Shown here in pieces: positions 6,360-14,409 of a stretch of 39,247 nt of DNA. The translations under genes were made by a program, and so were the position numbers. Positions within the stretch are counted from its first letter, which is position 1; each line of letters opens with the position of its first letter. The notes beneath the pieces were generated by a model. That model ran no database searches. It saw only the letters and a list, made by a program, of their open reading frames with translations, and was not told the DNA's origin. The DNA comes from Williamwhitmania taraxaci (lineage in GTDB: Bacteria; Bacteroidota; Bacteroidia; Bacteroidales; Williamwhitmaniaceae): positions 1 to 39,247 of the forward strand of contig NZ_FMYP01000039.1 in assembly GCF_900096565.1 (NCBI RefSeq), in the 5' to 3' direction.

Positions 6360-8178
6360 CCTAGTATTTTTGCCGCTAAAGGCAGCCTTTAGCGCAGCCA
6401 TGCTTTATGGCTTTTATCGCTTTGTTTTGCGTAAGGAGCAGCACTTTGGCGCCAATAGAACTTTTTTGCTTTTATCTATGCTGGTTTCTATAATCATTCC
6501 TTTTATTACGATCACCATTATTCAAAATGTAGTAATGCATGAGGTTGCCCCATCGGTTGCTGTTCTCGAGAGCAGCCAATCGATGGGAGTAACTCCTATC
6601 ATTCTTGAACAGTCACTCTCACTGTCCGAAATGGTGGGGATTGTATATTTGGCAATTACTGGTTGCATGCTACTTCGATTGCTGCTTATTTTGCTCCAGT
6701 TCGTTCTTTCTGTCTCGCGAAACTCTCGTCGCGAAACTGTAAATGGAAAAGTTGTATTGATTTCGAACGCATACCCACAAACCTTTTCTTTTTTCGGTAT
6801 TGTGGTAATGGCCGAAAACGATTTTAAGCGTGCAGACCGTCACCTGTTGATTGCTCACGAGCAGGTACATGCACGCCAGCTGCACTCTCTCGACCTGCTT
6901 GTTGCTGAATTGTTTATTGTTTTCCAGTGGTTCAACCCTATTAGCTACCTGCTTCGGGATTCACTCCATGAGGTTCACGAATACCTGGCCGACAGGTGCG
7001 TGATACAAGGTGGAGCCGATCAGTTAAGCTATAAGCGCTTGCTGCTGGACTGCATTACCGCAGCCAACATGCCAACTCTTTCGAGTTCATTCAGTGCTAA
7101 ACTATCTAAACGACGATTCGCTATGATTTCAAAAAAATATAACAAAGGAAACCGGAGATATAAATTTCTGCTTTCCATTCCTATTGCTGTGGTTCTATTT
7201 GCAATGTTTTCATTGAAGGTGGAGGCAAACTATGTGTATGCTAAGGAAAAGGGATTTAATCCTTCTAAAATCATTACTTCCATTGAAAAAGTTGTTGTTG
7301 GTTCAGAAAACCCAAAACAGCAGCAATCCGTTGAGTTTACAGAACGTGTGACTGAATTGGTAGAGCCTATTTCTCTAATGAATCAATCGCTAAGACTTCA
7401 GGTAGAAGAGCCAGCTATAAATTTTAGAAGTAGTGAGAAACTTCAACAGATTACAACCCAGGAGTTAATTCAGATTTGCAATAAATCTGTTCCTGGTGGA
7501 GGTTTTCTGAAAGACTTCTCTTTTGAGAAATTGCAACCTACAGAGTTGAGAAAGCATAGCCTAGTTCTTACTGGCGGGAATACATACTGTATAGCAAGTT
7601 CCTCAGATGCAAATATTTCAACGCCCACAACATTAACTCTTTATACTACAGACGTCAACGGAATAATAACAGAGATAAAAAGTAAGATTGAGGTTGATGG
7701 TAAAGTAACAAAGCAGATGTATGATATTAAAACAACTGCAGTTTACCATTTGACCGTAACAAATGGCTTAAGTAAACCTTTCAATATGGGTGCGGTATTG
7801 TTTTTCATGGGTCAGTTTGAGTTAAATCAGCCAGAAATGAAAGCACCTTCGGAAGTGGTGGATGACGAGGTTTTCTCTATAGTAGAAAATATGCCTGAAT
7901 TCGAAGGTAAAGGTATTGAACATGCTAGATCATATCTTCAGAAGCAACTAAAATACCCTGAAGCAGCAAAGGCAAATGGTATAAAGGGGAACGTTTATGT
8001 TTCATTTGTTGTAAATAGCGAAGGTAAGGTTGAAAACGTAAAGATTGCTAGAAGTCTTGAGCCTTCGTTGGACAAAGAAGCGGTTAGAGTTGTTTCGGAA
8101 ATGCCCAAGTGGACTCCAGGCAAGCAGCGCGGTAAGGCGGTAAACGTAGCGTTTATTGTTCCTATTATCTTTCAATAA
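6346..8178 (+). CDS. BlaR1-like M56 sensor peptidase with a C-terminal TonB domain
   Basis: A 610-residue inner-membrane protein. The N-terminal part has several membrane segments (about 15-27, 38-60, 95-122) and the zinc motif HEQVH at residues 171-175 in 'LLIAHEQVHARQLHSLD', followed by 'HEVHEYLADRCV', matching the M56 peptidase fold. A further membrane segment lies at about 272-290. The C-terminal 100 residues (about 508-610) form a TonB C-terminal domain: 'MPEFEG', 'YLQKQLKYPEAAKANGIKGN', 'VYVSFVVNSEGKVENVKIAR', 'WTPGKQRGK'. Between them, residues about 300-505 form a region I do not recognise, probably periplasmic and beta-rich. It starts inside the BlaI gene and should be its signalling partner. 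The ligand is unknown. Confidence 0.9.
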   Translation: MDLVSLVFLPLKAAFSAAMLYGFYRFVLRKEQHFGANRTFLLLSMLVSIIIPFITITIIQNVVMHEVAPSVAVLESSQSMGVTPIILEQSLSLSEMVGIVYLAITGCMLLRLLLILLQFVLSVSRNSRRETVNGKVVLISNAYPQTFSFFGIVVMAENDFKRADRHLLIAHEQVHARQLHSLDLLVAELFIVFQWFNPISYLLRDSLHEVHEYLADRCVIQGGADQLSYKRLLLDCITAANMPTLSSSFSAKLSKRRFAMISKKYNKGNRRYKFLLSIPIAVVLFAMFSLKVEANYVYAKEKGFNPSKIITSIEKVVVGSENPKQQQSVEFTERVTELVEPISLMNQSLRLQVEEPAINFRSSEKLQQITTQELIQICNKSVPGGGFLKDFSFEKLQPTELRKHSLVLTGGNTYCIASSSDANISTPTTLTLYTTDVNGIITEIKSKIEVDGKVTKQMYDIKTTAVYHLTVTNGLSKPFNMGAVLFFMGQFELNQPEMKAPSEVVDDEVFSIVENMPEFEGKGIEHARSYLQKQLKYPEAAKANGIKGNVYVSFVVNSEGKVENVKIARSLEPSLDKEAVRVVSEMPKWTPGKQRGKAVNVAFIVPIIFQ

Positions 8179-8200
8179 ACTTTCTGATTGGGCATAAAAA

Positions 8201-8278
8201 AGTCAGGCTACCAATCCAATTTCTTTTGATTTTCACAGCCATGAAAACAATGGAAACAAACGGATCGGTAGCCTGACT
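8201..8278. repeat. Long-loop inverted repeat between convergent genes
   Basis: AGTCAGGCTACC (8201-8212) is the exact reverse complement of GGTAGCCTGACT (8267-8278). After one mismatch the stem continues with ATCC/GGAT, so 16 of 17 positions pair. The loop of 44 bases holds a second small hairpin (TTTTCA/TGAAAA). Read on the minus strand, the outer stem is followed by six T, so it may terminate the flotillin transcript. The loop is longer than in the other terminators here. Confidence 0.7.
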
Positions 8279-8295
8279 ATTTCTTTGATGCCGAA

Positions 8296-9735
8296 TTATG
8301 CTTCGGGTTTATCCTTCTTTTCTTTTTTCTCTTCTTTTTTAGGTTCCTCAATAACCTCAGCTTTACCGTCCTCTATCTTTTTTCCATGGAGATAGTCGGG
8401 AAGTTCCATGCCGGCCATTTTGAATAGTTCCTGGAATGGTGGAATAGCTCCAAGCATACCCGAAAGGAAGTTTGCTGTGGCAGGTGTTTTTCCATCTTTA
8501 CCAGAGGCGAGATTGTCCCAAACCACAACCTTATCGATCTTGAGGTTCTTAACGGCCTCCACTTGGATTTTAACCAGTTCGGGCAGCTTATCGGCAATCA
8601 TCATCATAACGGCATCCTTGGAGTTACCGGCTGCCTTGTTGAGGCGTTCGAAACCGGCAGCTTGCTTGCTGAGGATTTCGAGTAAACCGTTAGCCTGTGC
8701 CTCCATTTTCATGAAGATAGCATCGGCCTCACCACGCGCTTGACGTCGGATTTGCTCGGCAAGGGCTTCTGCATCAATTTCAATCTTCTCCTTGTTAATG
8801 GTAGCAGGGATAATGATATCGGCATTCTGGGTAGCTTGTTCACGGTTGGCACGCGAATTTTCGGCGAGCTTTTCAGCAGCGTAAGCTTCCTCGAGCGCCT
8901 GTGCCTTTGCAACCTTTTCGGCGGCTACGGCTTTACGTTCGGCTTCAGCTTCCTTTTCACGTCGGGTAGCGTTGGAGTTGGCAATGGTAATCTTCGCCAA
9001 GTTTTCTCCCTCTACGGCAGTAGCATCGGCGCTGGAAACTTGAACACGCTGGTCGCGCATAGCATTTGCCTCTCCAATAGAACCGTCGCGAACCTTTTCT
9101 GCAACGCTCTTCTTTGCATCGTTGATGGCCTTAGCAGCAGCTTCTTTTCCAAGAGCTTGTATGTATCCGCTCTCGTCGTTGATGTCGGTTACGTTAACGT
9201 TGATAAGCTTGAGACCAATTTTCTTGAGCTCGGCCTCCACGTTGTAGGAAACAGCAGCCAAGAACTTGTCGCGGTTGTTGTTAATTTCCTCGATTTCCAT
9301 GGTAGCCACCACCAGACGGAGTTGTCCAAAAATGATATCCTTGGCGAGGTTGTTGATTTCCTCTTGGTTTAAACCCAGCAAGCGCTCTGCTGCATTTTCC
9401 ATAACACCAGATTCGGTCGAAATACCCACGGTAAAGCGGGAAGGAACGTCCACACGGATGTTTTGCTGGCTTAGCGCATTTGTGAGGTTTATTTCAATGG
9501 AAAGTGGGGTGAGGTTCAGGAATGCATAGTCCTGAATAACAGGCCATATAAAGGCTGCACCTCCGTGAATACACTTGGCGGATCGAGCCTCGTCGGATAA
9601 ACTGCGGCCTACTTTTCCGTAAACCACCAATACCCTGTCCGAAGGGCATCGTTTGTAGCGTTTGAATAGAGAAACAATTAGGAGGAATGCAAAGAGAATA
9701 CCTCCCACTATTGCAATTACTAGATACTGACTCAT
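8296..9735 (-). CDS. Flotillin-like SPFH/band-7 membrane scaffold protein
   Basis: A 479-residue flotillin-type protein anchored by one N-terminal membrane segment (about residues 3-24). It has an SPFH domain (about 30-200) and a long Ala/Glu-rich coiled coil (about 200-350) with many 'EAEAERKAVAAEKVAKA'-like repeats. The C-terminus is charged, ending in a Lys/Glu-rich tail. Flotillins (FloT/YuaG in Bacillus) oligomerise and organise membrane microdomains. The nfeD-like gene lies 18 bases upstream on the same strand, the classic NfeD-flotillin pair. Codon use and length are ordinary for the family. Confidence 0.92.
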   Translation of the reverse strand: MSQYLVIAIVGGILFAFLLIVSLFKRYKRCPSDRVLVVYGKVGRSLSDEARSAKCIHGGAAFIWPVIQDYAFLNLTPLSIEINLTNALSQQNIRVDVPSRFTVGISTESGVMENAAERLLGLNQEEINNLAKDIIFGQLRLVVATMEIEEINNNRDKFLAAVSYNVEAELKKIGLKLINVNVTDINDESGYIQALGKEAAAKAINDAKKSVAEKVRDGSIGEANAMRDQRVQVSSADATAVEGENLAKITIANSNATRREKEAEAERKAVAAEKVAKAQALEEAYAAEKLAENSRANREQATQNADIIIPATINKEKIEIDAEALAEQIRRQARGEADAIFMKMEAQANGLLEILSKQAAGFERLNKAAGNSKDAVMMMIADKLPELVKIQVEAVKNLKIDKVVVWDNLASGKDGKTPATANFLSGMLGAIPPFQELFKMAGMELPDYLHGKKIEDGKAEVIEEPKKEEKKEKKDKPEA

Positions 9736-9753
9736 AGTTATTGTATTTGGTTT

Positions 9754-10350
9754 TTAAAGTTTTCTTACGAGGAGTATTTCATCCGAAAGGATTCCGACCA
9801 CCTCACAAAGAGATCCAGTTGGGATAGTCTCCTCTTCATCGGTCACTACGTCCAAGGTTCTTAGTCCTTGCAACTTAATTTGTATTTTCCCTGCACCCTG
9901 TCGTCTTGGTGGAACTGGAAGATAAACGGTTGCTTTTACGCCAATTGCCCTATTGATTTCGAGATTGCCGCTTTCGGAAAGTCGCCCCATAAAATAGTAA
10001 ATACTCGCCATAAGTATCATCATTAATAGGCCACACGTAGTGGAAATAATAATGGTGGTGGGGATGCTGAGTTGACTGTCGATACAGGCAAGGCCGATCC
10101 AGCCAAAAATGGTAAAAAAGGCAACCAAATTTTTGAGGGTAATCAGCTGGAAGGAAATTCCATCATCAATGTCAATCGACGCATCGGCATCTCCGCTTGC
10201 ATCAAATCCACCAGAATCGGAACCAGCGCCAAAGAAGGCCATCACCAGTTCAATTACGAATAGGATTGAGAAGGGAATGGTAATTAACCAGTAAATCTTG
10301 GACAATAACTCCAACCCTTGCCACCATGTAGAAAAATTATCGAGCAGCAT
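9754..10350 (-). CDS. NfeD/YuaF-like membrane protein with OB fold
   Basis: A 198-residue protein with three membrane segments (about residues 18-40, 71-90 and 95-118) and a soluble C-terminal part (about 135-198) that fits the NfeD OB fold: 'AIGVKATVYLPVPPRRQGAG', 'KIQIKLQGLRTLDVVTDEEE', and 'GSLCEVVGILSDEILLVRKL'. It lacks the serine-protease domain of long NfeD proteins, so it belongs to the short YuaF type. YuaF is known to work with the flotillin FloT, and here the flotillin gene follows directly, so they are probably cotranscribed. An acidic 'DASGDADASIDIDDG' loop sits between the first two membrane segments. Confidence 0.88.
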   Translation of the reverse strand: MLLDNFSTWWQGLELLSKIYWLITIPFSILFVIELVMAFFGAGSDSGGFDASGDADASIDIDDGISFQLITLKNLVAFFTIFGWIGLACIDSQLSIPTTIIISTTCGLLMMILMASIYYFMGRLSESGNLEINRAIGVKATVYLPVPPRRQGAGKIQIKLQGLRTLDVVTDEEETIPTGSLCEVVGILSDEILLVRKL

Positions 10351-10401
10351 AGTGATATATTTTTCGTGAATGTAGGAATATTGCTCGATGTTTAAAAAAA
10401 A

Positions 10402-10439
10402 TCTTGGAAGAATATTTACTCTTGGTTTAAAAATCTTGG
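10402..10439. repeat. Three TCTTGG repeats upstream of the NfeD-flotillin operon
   Basis: TCTTGG occurs at 10402-10407, 10420-10425 and 10434-10439 in an A/T-rich stretch. The outer two copies share the longer form AAATCTTGGAA or nearly so. Spacing of starts is 18 and 14 bases. They lie about 50-90 bases before the NfeD start on the minus strand and could be a regulator site or chance. Confidence 0.35.
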
Positions 10440-10511
10440 AAAAATGGGTTTTCGAAACTGTAGTAAAACGGGAATAATCAAATGATTTGTAGTAAGGCCG
10501 AAACGTTGAGT

Positions 10512-11510
10512 CTATTCAGCCATGAGCAGGTTGCATCCGCGAATATCGCTGTTGTCGAAGCGGCCGAGGACTTCAAATTGACCCTTTGCATCTAACTTCC
10601 CAAGATCTTTTAACTCAAGAAATGAGCAGGAGTATAGATTGGCTAAGTCAATAACATTAATACCTCCCGATTGGCTACTAGCGTTATAGCAAAATGGATC
10701 GTTAGTGTCACGAATAAGAACCTTCATCCATGGTGGGGTCGAAAATACACCACCACCGATAGAGTAGCCTTGTGAAAGTAACTCGGTCATTCCGTATTCC
10801 GAATGAATCGACTTAACTCCCATCCGCTGACACAGAATGGAGTGCAGTTCGGGTCGAGGGAGTTCTCTGCGCTTGCCCTTCATGCCACCAGTTTCCATTA
10901 CAATGGTATTCTTGAGGTTGAATTCATGCTTTTCTGCAAGATCGAGTAAGGCAAAAGTAACACCAATCAGCAGCACCTTTCGGCCAGAGGCATCCAGCTC
11001 TGTTAATTTTTTTGCCATCTCGTCGATGTTGTGCAGGTAAAAACCGGAGTCGGGGTGTTCACTTTGCTTGATGAGTTCGTCCATCATGTAAACCAGCGAC
11101 GAACCATCTCTTTCGAGATAAGACGGTAATAGTGCAAGCATGCAATAGTCGGATGGCTCACCATAAAAGCGCTTAAACGCTTTTAAAAAGCTTCGTTTAT
11201 AGAGGTCGGTACTGGCAACGTAGTGGTGGCTCCGTACCATTCCAGTAGTTCCACTGCTCATAAAAACAACTTCCGGCTGAAGTCCCAAAGCAATAATCCT
11301 TTGCGATTTGAATAGTTCTACCGGAAGAAAAGGAATATCGGTAAGTTGTGAAATCTTGGATGGGTCGATGCCAAGGTGATTCAGGTATTGTGCATAGATA
11401 GGTACGTGGCTGGCTTGAAAGTTAAAAACATCAAGCGCAATTCGTTCAAAAACAGGTGAATTATTGTCCTGAATCTCGAATATTTCGTCCTTTAGTATAT
11501 CTATGTTCAT
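10512..11510 (-). CDS. LuxE/PaaK-like acyl-adenylate-forming protein
   Basis: A 332-residue protein similar to LuxE acyl-protein synthetase and the PaaK-type adenylate-forming ligases. The nucleotide-binding motif 'SSGTTG' is at residues 85-90, preceded by 'IPFLPVELFKS' (about 59-69), a LuxE-type signature. 'SEYGMTELLSQGY' near 240-250 matches the second adenylation motif (YGxTE). LuxE activates a fatty acid as acyl-AMP and holds it on a cysteine, but no luxC or luxD is present here, so bioluminescence is not implied. The protein ends soon after 'FEVLGRFDNSDIRGCNLLMAE', without a full C-terminal ligase lid. It lies downstream of pgk on the same strand, but a terminator separates them. Natural acyl substrate unknown. 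Confidence 0.8.
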   Translation of the reverse strand: MNIDILKDEIFEIQDNNSPVFERIALDVFNFQASHVPIYAQYLNHLGIDPSKISQLTDIPFLPVELFKSQRIIALGLQPEVVFMSSGTTGMVRSHHYVASTDLYKRSFLKAFKRFYGEPSDYCMLALLPSYLERDGSSLVYMMDELIKQSEHPDSGFYLHNIDEMAKKLTELDASGRKVLLIGVTFALLDLAEKHEFNLKNTIVMETGGMKGKRRELPRPELHSILCQRMGVKSIHSEYGMTELLSQGYSIGGGVFSTPPWMKVLIRDTNDPFCYNASSQSGGINVIDLANLYSCSFLELKDLGKLDAKGQFEVLGRFDNSDIRGCNLLMAE

Positions 11511-11600
11511 AGTACTTTTGCTTGGTGCAAAGGTAGAAATTGAAATGTGATGAAAAGCGTTTGAGCATCGATTAGTCGTTGAACGGGATCATTTATATGA

Positions 11601-11634
11601 AAAAAAGCAAGGTTGAGACGGGCTCAACCTTGCT
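11601..11634 (-). terminator. Intrinsic terminator after pgk
   Basis: Stem GCAAGGTTGAG (11607-11617) with CTCAACCTTGC (11623-11633), loop ACGGG. On the minus strand it is followed by six T, correct for ending the pgk transcript. Confidence 0.9.
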
Positions 11635-11657
11635 TCAACGTGAAAATGGGAGTGTAA

Positions 11658-12917
11658 TTATCCCCTTATAGACTTGATTCCTGGTAGTTCTTTACCCTCC
11701 ATATACTCGAGCATAGCACCACCGCCAGTAGAAACATAGCTAACCTTATCGGCAAGCTTGTTTTTGTTGATAGCCGCAACGGAGTCCCCGCCACCAATAA
11801 GGCTAAAGGCACCTTTTTCGGTTGCCTTAGCAATGGCGTGAGCAATAGCAGTAGTTCCCTTGGAAAACTTATCCATTTCGAAAACGCCCATCGGACCGTT
11901 CCAGAGAATGGTCTTAGAGTTTTCGATTACCTTGCTGAAGATAGCAATCGATTCATCGGCGATATCGAGGCCCATCCAACCGTCTGGTGTTTGGTCAATT
12001 TTGGTGGTTTGGATATTGGCGTTAGCATCAAAAGCATCAGCATTAACGGCATCAACGGGGAGATAAACCTTCACGTTTTTCTCCTTTGCTTTCTTCAGCA
12101 GTTCAAGGGCAAGGTCGAGTTTATCTTCTTCGCACAGCGATTTACCAATCTTCCCACCTTGTGCCTTAATAAAGGTGTAGGTCATTCCACCACCAATAAT
12201 AAGGTTGTCGACACGGTCAAGAAGGTTTTCAATAATCAGGATCTTGTCCGAAACCTTTGCACCACCCATGATGGCAGTAAATGGTTTCTCAGCCTTTTTT
12301 AGGACGATGTCCATGGCATTTAGTTCGCTTTCGATAAGGAAACCAAACATGCTGTTCCCTGGGAAGTATTGTGCAATAAGTGCGGTGGATGCATGGGCAC
12401 GGTGAGCAGTTCCAAAGGCATCGTTTACGTAACAATCGGCATAGCTGGCAAGCTGTTTGGTAAAGGCTTTTTGTTTTTCCTTAACAAGGACTTTGGCGAT
12501 CTTTTTTTCCTCTTCGGTAGCGGTTTCGGGCAAACGAGGTTTCCCTTCCTCCTCTTCATAGTAGCGAAGGTTTTCCAACAGGAGAATTTCACCGGGTTTT
12601 AGGTTTGCCGATAGTGTTTTGGCTGATTCGCCCATGCAGTCATCTGCAAATTTAATTTCCTTGCCGCCCATTAGTTTTGATAAAACGGAGATAACGGGTT
12701 TTAGGGAGTATTTTGCTTCCACACCAGATGGACGTCCTAGGTGCGACATGAGGATTACGGAGCCTCCATCCTTCAATATCTTATTTATAGTAGGTAACGT
12801 TCCGCGGATACGGGTGTCGTCGGTAACTTCAAAAGTTTGCTTGTTGAGAGGTACGTTAAAGTCGACCCGAATGATTGCCTTTTTGCCGGCAAAGTTGTAG
12901 TTCTGAATTGTTGCCAT
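11658..12917 (-). CDS. pgk: Phosphoglycerate kinase
   Basis: A 419-residue glycolytic enzyme that transfers the acyl phosphate of 1,3-bisphosphoglycerate to ADP, making ATP and 3-phosphoglycerate in the cytoplasm. Visible motifs: substrate-binding 'RVDFNVPLN' (about 18-26), 'SHLGRPSG' (about 59-66), '[11 protein letters not shown]', '[15 protein letters not shown]', '[12 protein letters not shown]', '[17 protein letters not shown]', and nucleotide-binding 'GGGDSVAAI' near the C-terminus. Length is normal for the family. It is monocistronic or first in its unit, ending at the hairpin 11601-11634. A weak promoter (TTTG, 19 bases, CCAGTTTG on the minus strand) lies about 40 bases upstream of the ATG. 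Confidence 0.98.
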   Translation of the reverse strand: MATIQNYNFAGKKAIIRVDFNVPLNKQTFEVTDDTRIRGTLPTINKILKDGGSVILMSHLGRPSGVEAKYSLKPVISVLSKLMGGKEIKFADDCMGESAKTLSANLKPGEILLLENLRYYEEEEGKPRLPETATEEEKKIAKVLVKEKQKAFTKQLASYADCYVNDAFGTAHRAHASTALIAQYFPGNSMFGFLIESELNAMDIVLKKAEKPFTAIMGGAKVSDKILIIENLLDRVDNLIIGGGMTYTFIKAQGGKIGKSLCEEDKLDLALELLKKAKEKNVKVYLPVDAVNADAFDANANIQTTKIDQTPDGWMGLDIADESIAIFSKVIENSKTILWNGPMGVFEMDKFSKGTTAIAHAIAKATEKGAFSLIGGGDSVAAINKNKLADKVSYVSTGGGAMLEYMEGKELPGIKSIRG

Positions 12918-13066
12918 GGTAGTTCTTGTTAATTATGTTCTAAATATTCCAAACTGGGTTTAAAGCGTAAAGTTACGCAAAAAACCACTGTTACTCCAAT
13001 AACGCTTTCGTGTTTTGTGAAAAAAACTACGGAATCGTTTCCGCTGAAGCGGGACTTTTTTTTTGC

Positions 13067-13074
13067 TACCTTTG
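13067..13074 (+). promoter_or_regulatory. -7 element TACCTTTG upstream of holB
   Basis: A perfect TAnnTTTG element 40 bases before the holB ATG. The -33 region is poor (GTTT near 13037). A short hairpin, CCGCT/AGCGG followed by T-rich sequence, lies just before it. Confidence 0.6.
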
Positions 13075-13114
13075 AACGCTAGTGATGATTCTCGTAAAAC
13101 AAAAATAAGCAATA

Positions 13115-14248
13115 ATGTTTTTTAGCGAAGTAGTTGGACAGGAGCAGATAAAAAAGCACCTACTTGCAACCGTTAAGGAGGGTAGAATTCCACATGCTCA
13201 ACTCTTTTTAGGGCAAGAGGGTTCAGGGAATTTGGCTTTAGCCCTTGCCTATGCCCAGCTAGTTGCATGTGAAAACCCAGGGGAAAATGACTCTTGTGGG
13301 ATTTGCCATTCTTGCAAAAAGTATCAAAAGTTGATTCATCCCGATCTCCATTTTGCCTTTCCGGTAAATACCAGCAAGGACGGAGAGAAGGATCCCGTTA
13401 GCGATCATTTTATTGCAAAATGGCGTGAGTTGGTGCTTAAATCGCCCTACTTTAGTGAAGGTAAGTGGTACGAGCACATAGGAATAGAGAATAAGCAAGG
13501 GAATATAAGCAAGAACGAGGCTTCAGAGATTATCAAGAAGTTGCGATTAAAATCCTTTGAGTCCGAATATAAGGTGGTGATTATTTGGCTTCCCGAAAGA
13601 ATGAATGAGGTGTCGGCGAATAAGCTGCTAAAGCTGGTTGAGGAGCCACCTGAGAAGACAATATTCCTGCTGGTCTCGGAAAATTCCGAGCGAATAATTA
13701 AAACGATCCTCTCCAGAACGCAGCTGGTAAACGTTCCATTGATTGAGCGCAGTGATCTTGCATCGGCACTTGCATTGAAGTTTGGTCTTGACGCCCAGCA
13801 AGCGGGCTCAATTGCCCGTATTTCCAATGGAAATTATACCCTGGCACAGCAGTTGGCGGTGGAGGGTGTTCAGAGCGAGGGGTGGTTTGATGCCTTTCAG
13901 CAGTTGATGAGGTTGTCCTACAAGAAGGATGTCCTCTCACTAATGGAGTGGGCCGAGGAGATGGCCGGTTTAGGAAGAGAGAGACAAAAAAGTTTTCTCG
14001 AGTATGCGCAAAAGCTTACCCGCGATAGTTTAATGGTAAATATGGGTGCCAAGGATGTTTCCTTTCCCGGAAAAAACGAGGAGGCTTTTATTCAGAACTT
14101 TGCACCGTTTATATACGATACCGTGGCAGCATCCCTATACCGAGAGTTGAATCTCGCTTATTTGCAGATAGGTCAGAATGGTAATGGAAAAATTATTTTT
14201 ACCGATTTGGTTCTGAAGGCTGTAAAGTTAATAAACGCCAAAAAATAA
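13115..14248 (+). CDS. holB: DNA polymerase III clamp-loader subunit delta prime
   Basis: A 377-residue AAA+ family subunit of the clamp loader, which opens and loads the sliding clamp during replication. It has the typical start 'FFSEVVGQEQIKKHLLATV' and a Walker A region at 33-39 reading GQEGSGN, where the usual lysine is replaced by asparagine; delta prime subunits often lack ATP binding, so this is not a defect. A zinc module is shown by Cys52, Cys61, Cys64 and Cys67. The sensor-1-like 'NKLLKLVEEPPEKTIFLLVS' (about 170-189) and 'SRTQLVNVPLIE' follow. It opens a plus-strand run with the RicT-like and gldH genes, an order common in Bacteroidota. Confidence 0.93.
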   Translation: MFFSEVVGQEQIKKHLLATVKEGRIPHAQLFLGQEGSGNLALALAYAQLVACENPGENDSCGICHSCKKYQKLIHPDLHFAFPVNTSKDGEKDPVSDHFIAKWRELVLKSPYFSEGKWYEHIGIENKQGNISKNEASEIIKKLRLKSFESEYKVVIIWLPERMNEVSANKLLKLVEEPPEKTIFLLVSENSERIIKTILSRTQLVNVPLIERSDLASALALKFGLDAQQAGSIARISNGNYTLAQQLAVEGVQSEGWFDAFQQLMRLSYKKDVLSLMEWAEEMAGLGRERQKSFLEYAQKLTRDSLMVNMGAKDVSFPGKNEEAFIQNFAPFIYDTVAASLYRELNLAYLQIGQNGNGKIIFTDLVLKAVKLINAKK

Positions 14249-14409
14249 TTACTTTTGCAAATTGCAGCGGATTAGTGTATGTTAGAATCATCGTTCAATA
14301 AGTTTTTTTTTTGCACAAAGCCTAAGCAACGATCTGTACCTTAGCGGAAAATTCAGTTAAGTCCGATGGGTATTTTAATATATAGCAACGTATTTCAGGA
14401 GATTTTCAA

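Noticed and set aside
8201-8278. An integron attC-like site or CRISPR repeat
   Set aside because: There is only one inverted repeat with no integrase and no repeat-spacer array.
8740-9372. A 210-codon plus-strand frame antisense to the flotillin gene, rich in hydrophobic residues
   Set aside because: It mirrors the Ala/Glu-rich coiled coil of the flotillin, whose codon pattern keeps the opposite frame open. No promoter or family match was seen.
11838-12302. A 154-codon plus-strand frame antisense to pgk
   Set aside because: pgk is unmistakable on the other strand and the frame has no recognisable motif.
13037-13066. Terminator before holB (CCGCT/AGCGG and T-run)
   Set aside because: The stem is only five pairs, and the upstream gene is on the opposite strand; the region works better as promoter sequence.
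14280-14345. A 21-codon frame upstream of the RicT-like gene that could be a leader peptide
   Set aside because: It has no biased amino-acid content and no terminator follows.
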